DNA of 64,000 nucleotides from Limnochordaceae bacterium (GTDB lineage: Bacteria; Bacillota; Limnochordia; Limnochordales; DUMU01): positions 62,001 through 126,000 of the forward strand of contig JADBKQ010000001.1 in the NCBI GenBank assembly GCA_014896305.1, written 5' to 3'. Under the pieces are notes generated by a model. It searched no databases and was not told where the DNA came from. It saw only the letters and a list, made by a program, of their open reading frames with translations. The position numbers were made by a program, and so were the translations under genes. Positions 1-9,815 of the stretch are shown here, piece by piece. Within the stretch, counting starts at the first letter, position 1. The number at the start of each line of letters is the position of its first letter.

Positions 1-587
1 ATCGAGGGGTTCTCACTCTTGCGCGCGATCTTATCGATCTCGTCGATGTAAACGATACCCCTCTCGGCCTTTTCAACGTCGTAATCCGCATTCTGGATCA
101 GCCGCAGAAGGATATTCTCTACATCCTCGCCGACGTAACCAGCCTCTGTCAGCGATGTGGCATCAGCAATGGCAAACGGAACATTGAGAATCTTCGCCAG
201 GGTCTGTGCCAAGTATGTTTTCCCCGAGCCTGTCGGCCCAAGCAGGAGGATATTACTCTTTTGGATCTCTACGTCGTCAATCTGCCCACCAGAATTGATC
301 CGCTTGTAGTGGTTGTATACGGCGACAGAGAGGACCTTCTTCGCCTTTTCCTGGCCAATGACATACTGGTCCAGGATGGCCTTGATCTCCCGGGGAGTAG
401 GCAGATTCCGTAGCTCTACCTCGTTCTCTTCGCCCAGCTCCTCGGCGATGATCTCGTTGCACAGCTCGATACATTCGTCGCAGATGAACACTCCAGGACC
501 GGCAATGAGCTTCTTCACCTGCTCTTGGGGCTTGCCGCAGAAGGAGCACTTCAACTGGGACGTCTTCTCGTCACCGAACTTGAACAC
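1..587 (-). CDS. clpX: ClpX, ATPase subunit of ClpXP protease (partial, runs off left edge)
   Basis: AAA+ unfoldase of the cytosolic ClpXP protease; it recognises tagged or damaged proteins, including those marked by the tmRNA encoded at 17308, and feeds them into ClpP. The visible 195 residues show the N-terminal zinc-binding domain (Cys14, Cys17, Cys36, Cys39), Walker A GPTGSGKT at 117-124 and Walker B VYIDEID near 180. Roughly half of a usual ~420-residue ClpX is missing beyond the window. I chose GTG at 585-587 as start because AGGAGG lies 7 bases upstream, overlapping the clpP stop codon. It follows tig and clpP in the same direction, the usual order in Bacillota, so the three are probably one transcript. 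Confidence 0.96.
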   Translation of the reverse strand, partial: MFKFGDEKTSQLKCSFCGKPQEQVKKLIAGPGVFICDECIELCNEIIAEELGEENEVELRNLPTPREIKAILDQYVIGQEKAKKVLSVAVYNHYKRINSGGQIDDVEIQKSNILLLGPTGSGKTYLAQTLAKILNVPFAIADATSLTEAGYVGEDVENILLRLIQNADYDVEKAERGIVYIDEIDKIARKSENPS

Positions 588-598
588 GCTGTTCCCTC

Positions 599-1201
599 CT
601 ACTTGCTGGCCCGGGCTTGCGTCTGCACCATCACGTCATCGATGATGCCGTACTCCTTCGCCTCCTGCGCCGTCATGTAGAAGTTACGATCGGTATCCTT
701 CTCGATCCGTTCCATCGGTTGACCCGTATGCTTTACCAGGATCTCATCGAGAGTACGCCGTACCCGCAGCACCTCGCGGGCCTCGATCTCGATCTCGGTC
801 GCCTGTCCCTGTGCTCCTCCGGAAGGCTGATGGATCATGATACGGCTATATGGAAGCGCATACCGCTTCCCCTTGGTTCCTGCCGCCAACAACAAAGCAG
901 CCATACTGGCGGCCATACCCACGCAAATCGTGGAAACATCGGGCTTAATGTACTGCATCGTGTCATAAATCGCCAGCCCTGCGTACACGACCCCGCCCGG
1001 GCTGTTGATGTAAATATTGATATCCTTGTCAGGATCTTCCGACTCCAAAAACAGCAACTGCGCAATGACCAGGTTGGCCACATGGTCATCGATCGGCCCG
1101 CCAATGAAGACGATTCGGTCTTTCAACAGGCGGGAGTAGATATCGTACGCCCGTTCCCCACGCTGCGACTGCTCGACTACCATCGGCACCAACAAGCCCA
1201 T
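599..1201 (-). CDS. clpP: ClpP, proteolytic subunit of Clp protease
   Basis: Serine peptidase that forms the double-heptamer chamber degrading proteins delivered by ClpX. The catalytic triad is visible: Ser99 in GMAASMAA, His124 in MIHQPSGG and Asp169 in EKDTDRN. The reading frame stays open upstream to 1300, but that extension is basic, unlike ClpP, and lies inside the end of tig. The ATG at 1199-1201 gives 200 residues, the family norm, with GGTGG about 8 bases upstream; an ATG at 1205-1207 is a close alternative. The gene sits 37 bases after tig and 11 bases before clpX. Confidence 0.96.
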   Translation of the reverse strand: MGLLVPMVVEQSQRGERAYDIYSRLLKDRIVFIGGPIDDHVANLVIAQLLFLESEDPDKDINIYINSPGGVVYAGLAIYDTMQYIKPDVSTICVGMAASMAALLLAAGTKGKRYALPYSRIMIHQPSGGAQGQATEIEIEAREVLRVRRTLDEILVKHTGQPMERIEKDTDRNFYMTAQEAKEYGIIDDVMVQTQARASK

Positions 1202-1238
1202 CTGCATCCCCACCTTCCCTGGCACTAGAATATGAAGG

Positions 1239-2738
1239 TCAATCCTTCTTTGCCGTTTCCCGGTCCTGCTCTGCCTGCGGAGGAGCCGCTGGCCCATCAC
1301 CCGACTCAGCCGCCGCGGGCGGTTCCGCCGCCGGGGCAGATTCCTTCGCCGGCTCCGTTGCAGATGCCGCTTCCGCCGGTGCGGCTGCGGGTTGTTCTCC
1401 GGCAGGCGAGGCGGGCGGCTCGATTTCCACCGTCTGCACCTGGGCGTGATCCATCAAGAAGCGTAACCCCTTTTGAATCCGGAGCGAGCGGCGGATGGTC
1501 TCCTGACCTCCCTCGCTCTTCCAATACGTCAGGGCCTTCTCTTCCGTACTACCCGTACGCCGCGCCGTCTCCGCAGCCTCCTCATGGGTGGCCTTCTCGA
1601 CTTCATCGGGGGACGGCTCGAGACCCTCCTCTTTGGCCACCGCCTCCAGACACAGTTGCGCTTTTACAAACTCCAAAGCGTCGGGGCGCAGCTGCTGGTG
1701 CAGCTGCTCCATCGTCTGCTTGGTCGTGGTCAGGTAATCCTCAAGGCGGATGCCCTGATAAGCCAACCGGAGTTGCAGGTTGCGGATCCGGCTATCCACC
1801 TCCTGCTCCACCATGGCCTCCGGCACGTCCACCTGGCTACGCTCCACCAGCTGTTTGACCGCTGCCTCCTCGGCAGCCTGATCGGCCCGGCGCGCCGCCT
1901 GGTCGAGCAGTGATTCCCTTATGTGTTGGCGTAACTGCTCTAGCGTCTCGTAGTCACCGACGGAACGGGCAAACTCATCGTTCAACTCAGGCAGCTTCAA
2001 CGTTTTGATCTCCTTCACGGTAACCGTGAAGGTGGCGTCTTTGTCGGCCAGCTCAGCGTTGGAGTAGTCAGCCGGAAAGCGGACCGGGATCTCCCGCGTC
2101 TCTCCAGCCTTCATCCCTACCAGTGCATCCTCGAGCTGTGGCAGAAACTCGCCTGCCCCGACTTGCAGGCTGTAGTCCCGGGCTGCCCCGCCATGGAAGG
2201 GACGGCCTCCCACCAACCCCTGGTAGTCAATGAGGACGGTATCGCCCCTTTTCACGGGCCGATCCGTAACCGGCACCAGTTCGGCCTGGCGCTGCTGGTA
2301 AACCCGCAGTCCCGCCTCTACATCTGCATCGGTTACCTTGGTGAGCGGGCGTTGCACCTGCAGTCCGTGATATTCGCCCAACGTCACCTCCGGACGCACG
2401 CTGACATCCGCCTCAAAGACCACCGGCGCGCCCACCTCCACCTTGTCCAGGTGAACGTCGGGCTCGGCCACCGGTTCGAGGTTCTCCTGGCGGAGCGCCT
2501 CTCGATACGCATCGTTGATCAGGTCGTCCAGGGCTTCCCGCAACAGGTAGTCTTTCCCCAAGCGCATCTCCACGATACTGCGTGGCGCTTTGCCGGGGCG
2601 AAAGCCTGGAATCCGCAGGCGGGGACGCAGGCGCTGGAACGTGCGCTCCATAGCATTTTCCACTTCGTCCGCTGGCACTTCGACTCGCAACTTCACACGA
2701 CTGTGCTCAAGCTTCTCGACTGCTACCGACGTCTTCAT
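1239..2738 (-). CDS. tig: Trigger factor, ribosome-associated chaperone and prolyl isomerase
   Basis: Ribosome-bound chaperone that receives nascent chains at the exit tunnel. The N-terminal ribosome-binding domain has the signature motif GFRPGKAP (near residue 50), followed by an FKBP-type isomerase domain (residues ~160-245) and the helical C-terminal domain. At 499 residues it is longer than the usual 430-450; the excess is an Ala/Pro/Glu-rich, low-complexity tail of about 60 residues. The frame is open to 2933, but the conserved protein starts at ATG 2736-2738; the AAGGAGG upstream is 14 bases away, further than normal. It heads tig-clpP-clpX, with a tRNA terminator just upstream at 2850-2894. 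Confidence 0.95.
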   Translation of the reverse strand: MKTSVAVEKLEHSRVKLRVEVPADEVENAMERTFQRLRPRLRIPGFRPGKAPRSIVEMRLGKDYLLREALDDLINDAYREALRQENLEPVAEPDVHLDKVEVGAPVVFEADVSVRPEVTLGEYHGLQVQRPLTKVTDADVEAGLRVYQQRQAELVPVTDRPVKRGDTVLIDYQGLVGGRPFHGGAARDYSLQVGAGEFLPQLEDALVGMKAGETREIPVRFPADYSNAELADKDATFTVTVKEIKTLKLPELNDEFARSVGDYETLEQLRQHIRESLLDQAARRADQAAEEAAVKQLVERSQVDVPEAMVEQEVDSRIRNLQLRLAYQGIRLEDYLTTTKQTMEQLHQQLRPDALEFVKAQLCLEAVAKEEGLEPSPDEVEKATHEEAAETARRTGSTEEKALTYWKSEGGQETIRRSLRIQKGLRFLMDHAQVQTVEIEPPASPAGEQPAAAPAEAASATEPAKESAPAAEPPAAAESGDGPAAPPQAEQDRETAKKD

Positions 2739-2849
2739 CTCAGGGCCAATGTCCTCCTTGCGCCGGCGTGCCGACAATGCCGACGGACTTTTACTCCTTA
2801 TCGAGCCTTTGCCCAAACCGAGCATCTCTAGCCGGGATGAATCCAACAG

Positions 2850-2894
2850 CAAAAACGTAAAGAATGGGCAGTGTCCCCCAGGGAACAGCTGCCC
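2850..2894 (-). terminator. Intrinsic terminator of the tRNA-Lys/tRNA-Leu unit
   Basis: On the minus strand a long hairpin (outer arms GGGCAG/CTGCCC, inner arms TGTTCCC/GGGGACA, one bulged C) is followed by a T-rich tract. It lies between tRNA-Leu and tig and should separate their transcription. Confidence 0.7.
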
Positions 2895-2903
2895 GTAAAC
2901 CTC

Positions 2904-2988
2904 TGGTGCGAGAGGGGGGACTCGAACCCCCACGCCGTTAGGCCGACGATCCTAAGTCGCCGATGTCTGCCAATTCCATCACTCTCGC
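2904..2988 (-). tRNA. tRNA-Leu (anticodon TAG)
   Basis: Class II tRNA with 7-bp acceptor GCGAGAG/CTCTCGC, anticodon loop CTTAGGA (TAG, reading CUA), long variable arm, T-loop TTCGAGT and encoded CCA. It follows tRNA-Lys on the same strand. Confidence 0.95.
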
Positions 2989-3026
2989 CCACAAATGCCG
3001 CCGGGGTAGTACTACCGGATAAGCAC

Positions 3027-3102
3027 TGGTGAGCCGGGAGGGAATCGAACCCTCGACCCGCGGATTAAAAGTCCGCTGCTCTACCTACTGAGCTACCGGC
3101 TC
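3027..3102 (-). tRNA. tRNA-Lys (anticodon TTT)
   Basis: Cloverleaf with acceptor arms that pair as GAGCCGG/CCGGCTC, anticodon loop CTTTTAA (TTT) and encoded CCA. First gene of a two-tRNA unit driven by the promoter at 3141-3170. Confidence 0.96.
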
Positions 3103-3140
3103 AAACCCCCGCCCAGGCTGCCGCGGGGCCTGCATCCGGT

Positions 3141-3170
3141 ACTATAGCACACGCGCGCGAACCCTGTCAA
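3141..3170 (-). promoter_or_regulatory. Sigma-A-type promoter of the tRNA-Lys/Leu unit
   Basis: Minus strand TTGACA (3165-3170), 18-base spacer, TATAGT (3141-3146). The -35 box overlaps the glgA stop codon (3167-3169), so the promoter is nested in the end of the upstream gene. Confidence 0.8.
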
Positions 3171-4663
3171 AAGGCGGCGGCCAGCTCCCGTTGGCGGACT
3201 TTGGCCACGGCCGAGGCGTACAAGGCCATGTACTCGCTGGCCGAATGATTCCAAGAGAAATCGGCCCGCAGGTCCGCCTCGACCACCCCCCGCCAGCGAT
3301 CTGGACTGGCATAGACCCCCAGAGCGCGCCGGACGGTGTTCACCAGGCTGGACGCGTCCAGGCGGTCGAAGGAAAAACCTGTGCCGATGCCCTGTTGCTC
3401 ATCATAATCCATCACGGTGTCCGCCAATCCTCCTGTCGCATGTACAAGGGGGACCGTGCCGTACCGCATGGCAATCAGCTGGCTGATGCCGCTGGGTTCG
3501 AAACGACTGGGCATCAGGAAAATGTCTGCTCCTGCGTAGATCCGCTGCGCTAACACGGAGTTGAACCCGATCGTGACCCCAACCCGCTCGGGGTAACGAC
3601 GCCGCAGCTGCCGCCACCCGTCTTCGAAGCGTGCCTCGCCTTGCCCCAACACAGCCAACTGCACGTCGCTCTGGAGAATGTCGTCGGCAGCCGCCAGTAG
3701 AAGGTCTATGCCCTTTTGTTCCACCAGGCGGCTGACTACGGCGAGAACGGGTACCTCGGCTATGGGCAGGCCCAGTTCTTTTTGCAAGGCGTGTTTGTTT
3801 TCCCGCTTGCCCACAACCCAATTGGCTTGAGAGTAATTGCGGTAAATGCGGGGGTCGGTGGCAGGGTTGAACTCGTGGTAATTGATCCCGTTCTGGATTC
3901 CAAATAGTTCGTCTGCCCGCTGGGCAAAGACCCCTTCGAGACCAAAGCCGCGGTCGCGCTGTACCTCCTGCGCGTACGTTCGGCTAACCGTGTTCAGCAG
4001 GTCCGCATAGAGAAGGCCTGCCTTCAAATAGCTCACTTTCCCATAAAACTCGAGCTGATCCGGACTGTAATAGCTGGCGTCCAGCCCAAGATCGTCCAGC
4101 GCCTCCCGTCCGAAGTTTCCTTGGTACTGAGCGTTGTGCACGGTCAGCAGGGTGGCCATCAAGCTGTAAAACGGATCGCGACCGTAATGAGCCTTGAGTA
4201 ATACCGGAATGGGTGCGGTATGCCAGTCGTGGACGTGAATGACATCAGGTTTCCAGCTGAGTACCCGGAGCCACTCGAGCACGGCGCGGCAAAAGAACGC
4301 CCAACGCTGAGCATCATCCCCGTACCCATGCAAACGCTCACGATCAAAATAGTGATAATTGTCGATCAGGTAAGTAGGAACCAATCGCTCGACCCCGTCC
4401 AGCTGGGCCCGGATGTACGCCTGGCGAACGATCGCCGTCTCCCTCCGGTTGCCCACCTGGACAGGAAAATCGCCCAACGTGGTCAAGTCTTCGATTCCCC
4501 GGTAACGAGGGATAATGACCCGCACGTCATTGCCGTATACCGCCAGCGCTTTCGGCAATGAGCCGACCACATCGGCCAAGCCACCCGTCTTGGCAAACGG
4601 GACGGCTTCGGCAGCCACCATCAGGATCTTGTAAGTCTCGTCGTACTGCTGCTCCAGGCCCAT
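3167..4663 (-). CDS. glgA: Glycogen synthase (ADP-glucose type)
   Basis: GT5-family glycosyltransferase that extends alpha-1,4-glucan from ADP-glucose in the cytosol. The ADP-glucose-binding motif KTGGLADVVGSLP is at residues 25-37, and the C-terminal GT-B domain carries SRFEPSGISQLIAMRYG near 386-402, including the conserved glutamate. The 498-residue length fits the family. The start ATG 4661-4663 has GGAGG 11 bases upstream. It lies about 90 bases downstream of the ADP-dependent sugar kinase gene on the same strand. No ADP-glucose pyrophosphorylase or branching enzyme is seen in the window. Its stop codon overlaps the promoter of the next tRNA unit. Confidence 0.95.
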   Translation of the reverse strand: MGLEQQYDETYKILMVAAEAVPFAKTGGLADVVGSLPKALAVYGNDVRVIIPRYRGIEDLTTLGDFPVQVGNRRETAIVRQAYIRAQLDGVERLVPTYLIDNYHYFDRERLHGYGDDAQRWAFFCRAVLEWLRVLSWKPDVIHVHDWHTAPIPVLLKAHYGRDPFYSLMATLLTVHNAQYQGNFGREALDDLGLDASYYSPDQLEFYGKVSYLKAGLLYADLLNTVSRTYAQEVQRDRGFGLEGVFAQRADELFGIQNGINYHEFNPATDPRIYRNYSQANWVVGKRENKHALQKELGLPIAEVPVLAVVSRLVEQKGIDLLLAAADDILQSDVQLAVLGQGEARFEDGWRQLRRRYPERVGVTIGFNSVLAQRIYAGADIFLMPSRFEPSGISQLIAMRYGTVPLVHATGGLADTVMDYDEQQGIGTGFSFDRLDASSLVNTVRRALGVYASPDRWRGVVEADLRADFSWNHSASEYMALYASAVAKVRQRELAAAF

Positions 4664-4752
4664 GAACCATCGCTCCTCCCCCTCGACCTTGCGGTCACAC
4701 GCTAGTGTGGGGTGAAAGCATGGGCCTTTATCCGCCTGTTGCCGTATAACCC

Positions 4753-6219
4753 CTACAAAGTACCAGCAGCGGCCGGAGCAGTCTGCGCCTGCTGTTCACA
4801 GGCGTACGAAGAGGACGAGATCGTATCTCCCATACCCACCGTGCTCACGGGGTTCGGAATGATGTGGGCCGGCACCGCCAGCAGAACATGGTCTTCGCGG
4901 GCCAGTATGCCCTCGGCCAAAAACTGATCCAGCGCTTGACCGGTAAGCCCCAGGTCCTTCCCGATCAGTTCCAGATTCTTGAAGCCTGTGTCGGACAGCG
5001 CCCACCCGGCTGCCTCCGGCAACTGATCGCGATGCACGTAGCCGCCATAGCGGGCTTTCAACGCATTCACGCAGGAGGCAAACAAGCAGGCCTCCCGCAC
5101 CGCCTCAGGCTCGATGGGATACGGTCGCCGCAGGATCAACACATAGTAACCCAGGTTGTGGATTTGGATCCGCTGGAGATGCAACGCCCGCAACAACTCC
5201 AGACCGCCCAAGTACAATGTGTACGCCGATTCCGCCTGCTCGATCGCATGGGCTTGGTCGGCAAAGCCAAACTCTCGCAAGACCTGGCGGATCTCATTCT
5301 CGTTGATCCCGAAACTGGACATCTCCGCCAGGATGGCTGTCAATACCCGCTTCTCCCGTTCCTCGTCCGCCATGGGTACGTACTCCAGATGCAACCGGAG
5401 TTGCGGGTTGGACGACTTCAAAGCCCGGAGATCGTGCACACTATCGGCCAAATAGGCATCAAGCGAGCGACCGTCTGGCATGGGATCCGTTGCATAGTGA
5501 TAGCCCGCCAAGAAGGCTACATCCAATTGCTGGCCCAACTGCGGCAAGAAGGGGCGCAGTACCGGCGGGAAGCCCATTATGGCCTCCTTCGGCCGGGTAG
5601 CCAGAATCACTCGATTGGCTCTCGGAGTAACGATGGTTTCATCCCCAAAGTGAATGGTTAGCCCCTTGGCATACTCCAAGATCCAGTTAATCTTGGTCGG
5701 GGTCTGCGGGTCCGCCGCCTCCCGGGCAGGGCACCAGCACAATCCGGCCCCTCCCCGCACGGAAGGGCTTATCACTTGAGGGTGGAACAGGCGCGCCTGT
5801 TGAGGGGAGAGAACAGGCGTATAGACCGCAGAGGTCGCACCCAACTCGGCCATCTGGTTCGCAATGATGCCTGCCTGGCCGCCCATGCACTCTTCTTCCT
5901 CAGAAAAATGCCGGTCCAGCCAGCGGAGCAGATCTGGATTACTCACCGTAATGTGAAAGGATTTGCCCGTCCGCAACCGGTCCCTGAGCACCACGAACAG
6001 GTCCTCGGGCGAAACGATCTTTTCCACATCTGCGATGGATCGCTCCGGCAGCTGCCTGGGATCGATCCCAGCAGCCTGCAAGAGGCGAGCGACTGTGGCA
6101 TCATTCACATGAACAACGATATCTACGTTGGTGTTGAAGGCAGCAAACGTCCTTGCAGTAATGGCTCGCGACGTTACCTGGTCCAGGCGTCGTCGCCACA
6201 GTTCGCGCAATTCTTCCAT
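4753..6219 (-). CDS. ADP-dependent sugar kinase (ADP-glucokinase / ADP-phosphofructokinase family)
   Basis: Probable kinase that phosphorylates a sugar or sugar phosphate using ADP instead of ATP as donor (ribokinase fold, PF04587-type family, best known from archaeal modified glycolysis). Supporting motifs are GGQAGIIAN near residue 113, AGYH near 240, HLEYVPM near 281, and the C-terminal NPVSTVGMGD containing the GxGD catalytic aspartate. The 488-residue length fits the family. The ATG at 6217-6219 was chosen because the protein aligns from MEELRELW and a GGGGGG stretch precedes it; the frame is open to 6243. It precedes glgA, suggesting a link to glycogen and glucose use. Whether it prefers glucose or fructose-6-phosphate cannot be told by eye. 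Confidence 0.85.
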   Translation of the reverse strand: MEELRELWRRRLDQVTSRAITARTFAAFNTNVDIVVHVNDATVARLLQAAGIDPRQLPERSIADVEKIVSPEDLFVVLRDRLRTGKSFHITVSNPDLLRWLDRHFSEEEECMGGQAGIIANQMAELGATSAVYTPVLSPQQARLFHPQVISPSVRGGAGLCWCPAREAADPQTPTKINWILEYAKGLTIHFGDETIVTPRANRVILATRPKEAIMGFPPVLRPFLPQLGQQLDVAFLAGYHYATDPMPDGRSLDAYLADSVHDLRALKSSNPQLRLHLEYVPMADEEREKRVLTAILAEMSSFGINENEIRQVLREFGFADQAHAIEQAESAYTLYLGGLELLRALHLQRIQIHNLGYYVLILRRPYPIEPEAVREACLFASCVNALKARYGGYVHRDQLPEAAGWALSDTGFKNLELIGKDLGLTGQALDQFLAEGILAREDHVLLAVPAHIIPNPVSTVGMGDTISSSSYACEQQAQTAPAAAGTL

Positions 6220-6245
6220 GGTTGTCCCCCCAACCGTGCCCATTC

Positions 6246-6274
6246 AAAAACCGCCGGGCCCTGGCGTCCGGCGG
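6246..6274 (-). terminator. Terminator of the tRNA-Pro-Gly-Arg-His unit
   Basis: Minus strand hairpin CCGCCGG / CCGGCGG with a 10-base loop, directly followed by TTTTT. It lies 12 bases after tRNA-His and before the sugar kinase gene. Confidence 0.85.
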
Positions 6275-6285
6275 AAGAAACAAAC

Positions 6286-6363
6286 TGGGGTGAGCGGTGG
6301 GAGTCGAACCCACGACCTCCAGGGCCACAACCTGGCACTCTAACCAACTGAGCTACGCCCACC
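6286..6363 (-). tRNA. tRNA-His (anticodon GTG)
   Basis: Anticodon loop TTGTGGC (GTG). The extra 5' G at position -1, opposite C73, is encoded, the hallmark of tRNA-His. CCA is encoded. Last of four tRNAs in tandem. Confidence 0.95.
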
Positions 6364-6379
6364 ACAAGCTTCTTCAGAC

Positions 6380-6458
6380 TGGTGCGCCTGGAGGGACTCG
6401 AACCCCCGCAAGACAGGGCTTAGAAGGCCCCCGCTCTGTCCACCTGAGCTACAGGCGC
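6380..6458 (-). tRNA. tRNA-Arg (anticodon TCT)
   Basis: Acceptor GCGCCTG/CAGGCGC, anticodon loop CTTCTAA (TCT, reading AGA/AGG), T-loop TTCGAGT, encoded CCA. Confidence 0.94.
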
Positions 6459-6472
6459 TTGCACCCGAAGCA

Positions 6473-6546
6473 TGGAGCGGGTGAGGGGAATCGAACCCCC
6501 GTACTCGGCTTGGAAGGCCGATGCTCTACCATTGAGCTACACCCGC
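6473..6546 (-). tRNA. tRNA-Gly (anticodon TCC)
   Basis: Acceptor GCGGGTG pairing with the 3' arm, anticodon loop CTTCCAA (TCC), T-loop TTCGATT, encoded CCA. Confidence 0.95.
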
Positions 6547-6569
6547 TCGGTCTCCGATTGTCAAACCAC

Positions 6570-6646
6570 TGGTCGGGGTGCGCGGACTTGAACCGCGGAC
6601 CTTCTGCTCCCAAAGCAGACGCGCTACCAAACTGCGCTACACCCCG
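6570..6646 (-). tRNA. tRNA-Pro (anticodon TGG)
   Basis: Acceptor CGGGGTG/CACCCCG, anticodon loop TTTGGGA (TGG, reading CCA), encoded CCA. First gene of the four-tRNA unit. Confidence 0.95.
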
Positions 6647-6670
6647 ACCACGCCAGCCATTCACTTGCTA

Positions 6671-6700
6671 ATCCTAGCATTCGCCCCAGGGCACTGTCAA
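6671..6700 (-). promoter_or_regulatory. Promoter of the tRNA-Pro-Gly-Arg-His unit
   Basis: Minus strand TTGACA (6695-6700), 18-base spacer, TAGGAT (6671-6676), about 25 bases before tRNA-Pro. Confidence 0.75.
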
Positions 6701-6734
6701 CCGTGGCTCCCCTGCTGCATCCGCCTTCCGCAGC

Positions 6735-7484
6735 TTACCCCTGCCCGCCAGACCGGGTCGCGGCCTCGCCCAACCATTGGCGTCCAACCGCCTGCAAGAT
6801 CGGCCAAACCGCTCGTACCGCCCGCCCCCGGTGACTCCAGCGGTTCTTCTCCTCCAGGCTAAGCTCCGCCAGGGTACGACCCAACTCGGGAATCTCAAAG
6901 ATCGGGTCATAGCCAAACCCGCCGTAACCCCGCTCAGTGAGGGCAATCCGGCCTGGCAGGACACCTTCCATTGTGTGGACGGCGATCAACCTCTTGTTCT
7001 CCGGCGGCCCTTCCCTCCCCGGAACCGCCAGCGCCATCACCGTTCGAAACCGGGCTGTCCGCTGCTCCAGGGGCACACCGGCCAACTCCTGCAAGAGCCG
7101 GTGGCGATTGTCGGCGTAAGTAGCTCCCGGCCCCGCGTAACGGTGGGCAAAGACCCCGGGCCGCCCACCCAGCGCATCGACTTCCAACCCTGTGTCATCG
7201 GCTAGGCTGGGCAGCCCAGACCAGGCAGCAACCTTCTCCGCCTTTTTACGCGCATTCCCTTCCAGAGTGGACTGGTCCTCCTCTACCTCCGGCGCCGCGC
7301 CCAGATCCGTCGCCGCCACGATCTCCCACCGGAGAGGACGATCGGCCGCGCCCGCTGGCGAAAAACGGTCAACCAAACCGGCCTCTTGCTCGAGATCCAG
7401 AAGAAGCCGGCGCAATTCGCGAACCTTATCCTGGTTATGGGTGGCTAATACCAGGACGAGCTGGGTCTGCTGCGTGCTACTCAT
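6735..7484 (-). CDS. rdgB: XTP/dITP diphosphatase (nucleotide-pool house-cleaning)
   Basis: Ham1/RdgB-family pyrophosphatase that hydrolyses non-canonical purine triphosphates to monophosphates in the cytosol. Motifs are [11 protein letters not shown] at the N-terminus, [18 protein letters not shown] with the Mg-binding acidic residues, and [12 protein letters not shown] followed by SHRGRA. At 249 residues it is longer than the usual ~200; an insertion at about residues 33-60 and a longer tail explain this. It overlaps the end of rph by 8 bases, so the two are translationally coupled. The rph-rdgB pair is a conserved arrangement in Bacillota. Confidence 0.94.
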   Translation of the reverse strand: MSSTQQTQLVLVLATHNQDKVRELRRLLLDLEQEAGLVDRFSPAGAADRPLRWEIVAATDLGAAPEVEEDQSTLEGNARKKAEKVAAWSGLPSLADDTGLEVDALGGRPGVFAHRYAGPGATYADNRHRLLQELAGVPLEQRTARFRTVMALAVPGREGPPENKRLIAVHTMEGVLPGRIALTERGYGGFGYDPIFEIPELGRTLAELSLEEKNRWSHRGRAVRAVWPILQAVGRQWLGEAATRSGGQG

Positions 7485-8262
7485 CTACCTTTCGTACCAC
7501 CGTCGGGCGCCGGCCCTCCTGGCTGCGAATGCGGCCCACCAGGTCTGCCGGCAGGATCTCCTGCTGCAACTGAATCAGCTGGCTCACCCCTCGCTGGCCC
7601 AGTTCCAGCATCGTCTGCAACTGTTCGAAGGTGAAAGGATTCCCTTCCGCCGTCCCCTGGATCTCCACGAATCGACCGCTGCCGGTCATGACGACATTGA
7701 GGTCGACCTGGGCCTGGGAGTCCTCTTGAAACGTAAGATCCAATGCCGGTTGCCCGTCCACTACACCGACACTGATGGCAGCAATGAAATCGTATAATGG
7801 ATAGGTCTCCCACTTTTCCGCCACGGCCAGGCGTCCCAGGGCCTCCGCCAAAGCGACGAATCCGCCTGTAATCGAGGCTGTACGAGTCCCTCCGTCCGCC
7901 TGGAGTACGTCGCAGTCGACCCAGACCGTACGCTCACCCAATGCCCCCAGGTCCACGGCAGAACGGAGTGAACGCCCGATCAAGCGCTGGATCTCTCCTG
8001 TCCGCCCCGACACTCGTCCCCGGGAGACCTCCCGCTGCGTTCGGCTGCTCGTCGCCCGCGGCAGCATCGAGTACTCCGCGGTTATCCACCCCTGCCCTGT
8101 CCCCCGCAGGAAGGGAGGGACTCGGTCTTCCACCGAAGCCGTGCAGACGACCCACGTATCCCCAGCCTGGATCATGACCGAACCCTCTGCCCATTTGGTG
8201 TAGTTTCGCAGAATACGGACCGGCCGCAGTTCATCCGGGCGTCGACCATCGGGTCTGCTCAA
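7477..8262 (-). CDS. rph: Ribonuclease PH
   Basis: Phosphorolytic 3'-5' exoribonuclease that trims tRNA 3' ends. The protein begins with the family signature [14 protein letters not shown] and carries [14 protein letters not shown] and RSLRSAVDL in the phosphate and RNA-binding core. I chose TTG 8260-8262, giving 261 residues, because AAGGAG lies 10 bases upstream within the end of murD. A GTG at 8269-8271, overlapping the murD stop as GTGA, is possible but only one base from that Shine-Dalgarno sequence. It sits between murD and rdgB in one operon. Confidence 0.93.
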   Translation of the reverse strand: MSRPDGRRPDELRPVRILRNYTKWAEGSVMIQAGDTWVVCTASVEDRVPPFLRGTGQGWITAEYSMLPRATSSRTQREVSRGRVSGRTGEIQRLIGRSLRSAVDLGALGERTVWVDCDVLQADGGTRTASITGGFVALAEALGRLAVAEKWETYPLYDFIAAISVGVVDGQPALDLTFQEDSQAQVDLNVVMTGSGRFVEIQGTAEGNPFTFEQLQTMLELGQRGVSQLIQLQQEILPADLVGRIRSQEGRRPTVVRKVDE

Positions 8263-8267
8263 TGCAG

Positions 8268-9749
8268 TCACACTCCTTGTTGATCCGCCGGCGTTGCCGG
8301 GGCGGCCAACGGGGCTTCGTCTTGCCACACCCGCTCTTTGACGAGTTGGCGGAAAACCTCTCCCCGTTCCTCAAAGTTATGGAAAAGGTCGTAGCTGGCA
8401 CACGCAGGCGATAGCAAAACCGCATCTCCGGGGCGGGCCTGCCGTCCGGCCAGCGCCACGGCCTCGCGAAACGAGCCAGCTCGCAGCACTACCGGTGTCT
8501 GGGCACCGCTCATGCCAGCTTGAACAGCCGCTCGTTCCAAAGCTGCGGCAATCTTTCCGGCCGTGGCCCCCAGCAGCACGACAACTCGTACCCGGCCACC
8601 CGGACGCATGATCTCCTGGGCCAGTTCATCGAAGGGAAGGTGCTTGTCGTAGCCGCCGGCAATCAACACAATGGGCCGCTCTACCGCCCGGATGCCTGCC
8701 AATGCCCTCGAGGGCGTGGTGGCAATGGAGTCATTGTAGAAGAGGACACCATCCACCTCATCCACTCGCTCCAGCCGGTGCGGCACTCCCCGAAACCGCG
8801 TGAACACTTCCCTTATGGCTGCCACCGGAAGGCGCGCCGCCAGCCCTGTGACGGCCGCCGCCGCCAGGACGTTTTCTACATTATGCCACCCGGGCAACAC
8901 AATCTCCTGCCGTAAGCCCAGTTCCTCGACGTTACCGTGAGGTTGGCGGCGCAGCAGCAACCGGTCTCCTTCCACCCATGCTCCCACCTCGACTGGCTCT
9001 TCCCGGCTGAAGAACGCCACTTGCCCAGGAGCTCGCACCGCCATCGCCCGAGTGGTGGTGTTCCCTTTGTTGAATATCGCCCAGTCATTCTCACCCTGGT
9101 AGCGGAAGATATGTTCCTTGGCCGCGATGTACTCCTCCATGCTGGCATGAACATCCAGATGGTTGGGAGTTACATTCGTCACCACCGCGGCCTGGGGACT
9201 TTGCTGGAGCATCTCCAGCTGAAAGCTGGATAGCTCCAAGACCACCCAAGCTCCCAAGGGAATGTGGGCTGCCTGTTCGATCAACGGCTGACCAATGTTG
9301 CCGCCGACAAATGTCTGCAGGCCGGCTGCCTGTAGCATTTTCCCGACCAGCGTCGTCGTGGTGGTTTTCCCACTGGAACCCGTGACCCCGATCACGGGGG
9401 CTCGACACTCGGCCAGCACGATCTCGATTTCGCTGTGAATTTCAACTCCCCTGGCCATTGCCAGCTGCAGTTCTGGCAGGTGCTTGGGGATTCCGGGAGT
9501 TAAGAAGAGAGCATCGAACTGGTCCAATCCGTCCAGGTACCCTGCACCCAGTCGCAAGTCCACCGGCAGGGCGGCAAGCTCTTTACCAATTTCACCCAGC
9601 TGATCCAGGGTTTTCTTATCGCGCCCACTGATGATAGCTCCATGCTTCATCAAGTAACGGATGACGGCCAGGTTGCTGATCCCTAGCCCTACGACAGCCA
9701 CTCGTCGCCCCCGCCACTGGTGTGGGCCGGGTCGACCTATGTTGTCCAC
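8268..9749 (-). CDS. murD: UDP-N-acetylmuramoylalanine--D-glutamate ligase
   Basis: Cytosolic Mur ligase adding D-Glu to UDP-MurNAc-L-Ala in peptidoglycan synthesis. It shows the N-terminal nucleotide-fold motif [10 protein letters not shown], the ATP-binding P-loop [10 protein letters not shown] at 121-130, the central [16 protein letters not shown], and the C-terminal [12 protein letters not shown] and [13 protein letters not shown]. The 493-residue length is slightly above the usual ~450. It is inserted between the GerMN gene and rph rather than in a division and cell-wall cluster, which is unusual. Its last codons contain the rph ribosome-binding site. Confidence 0.95.
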   Translation of the reverse strand: MDNIGRPGPHQWRGRRVAVVGLGISNLAVIRYLMKHGAIISGRDKKTLDQLGEIGKELAALPVDLRLGAGYLDGLDQFDALFLTPGIPKHLPELQLAMARGVEIHSEIEIVLAECRAPVIGVTGSSGKTTTTTLVGKMLQAAGLQTFVGGNIGQPLIEQAAHIPLGAWVVLELSSFQLEMLQQSPQAAVVTNVTPNHLDVHASMEEYIAAKEHIFRYQGENDWAIFNKGNTTTRAMAVRAPGQVAFFSREEPVEVGAWVEGDRLLLRRQPHGNVEELGLRQEIVLPGWHNVENVLAAAAVTGLAARLPVAAIREVFTRFRGVPHRLERVDEVDGVLFYNDSIATTPSRALAGIRAVERPIVLIAGGYDKHLPFDELAQEIMRPGGRVRVVVLLGATAGKIAAALERAAVQAGMSGAQTPVVLRAGSFREAVALAGRQARPGDAVLLSPACASYDLFHNFEERGEVFRQLVKERVWQDEAPLAAPATPADQQGV

Positions 9750-9815
9750 GCAGCAATCACGCTCCTATGCAGCGCCCACCGCGCTCTGGTAAATCCTACC
9801 CCTTCCTCTGCTGGT

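Noticed and set aside
4694-4707. CACAC-N4-GTGTG repeat upstream of glgA as an operator
   Set aside because: Arms are only 5 bases and the site is not tied to a recognisable promoter.
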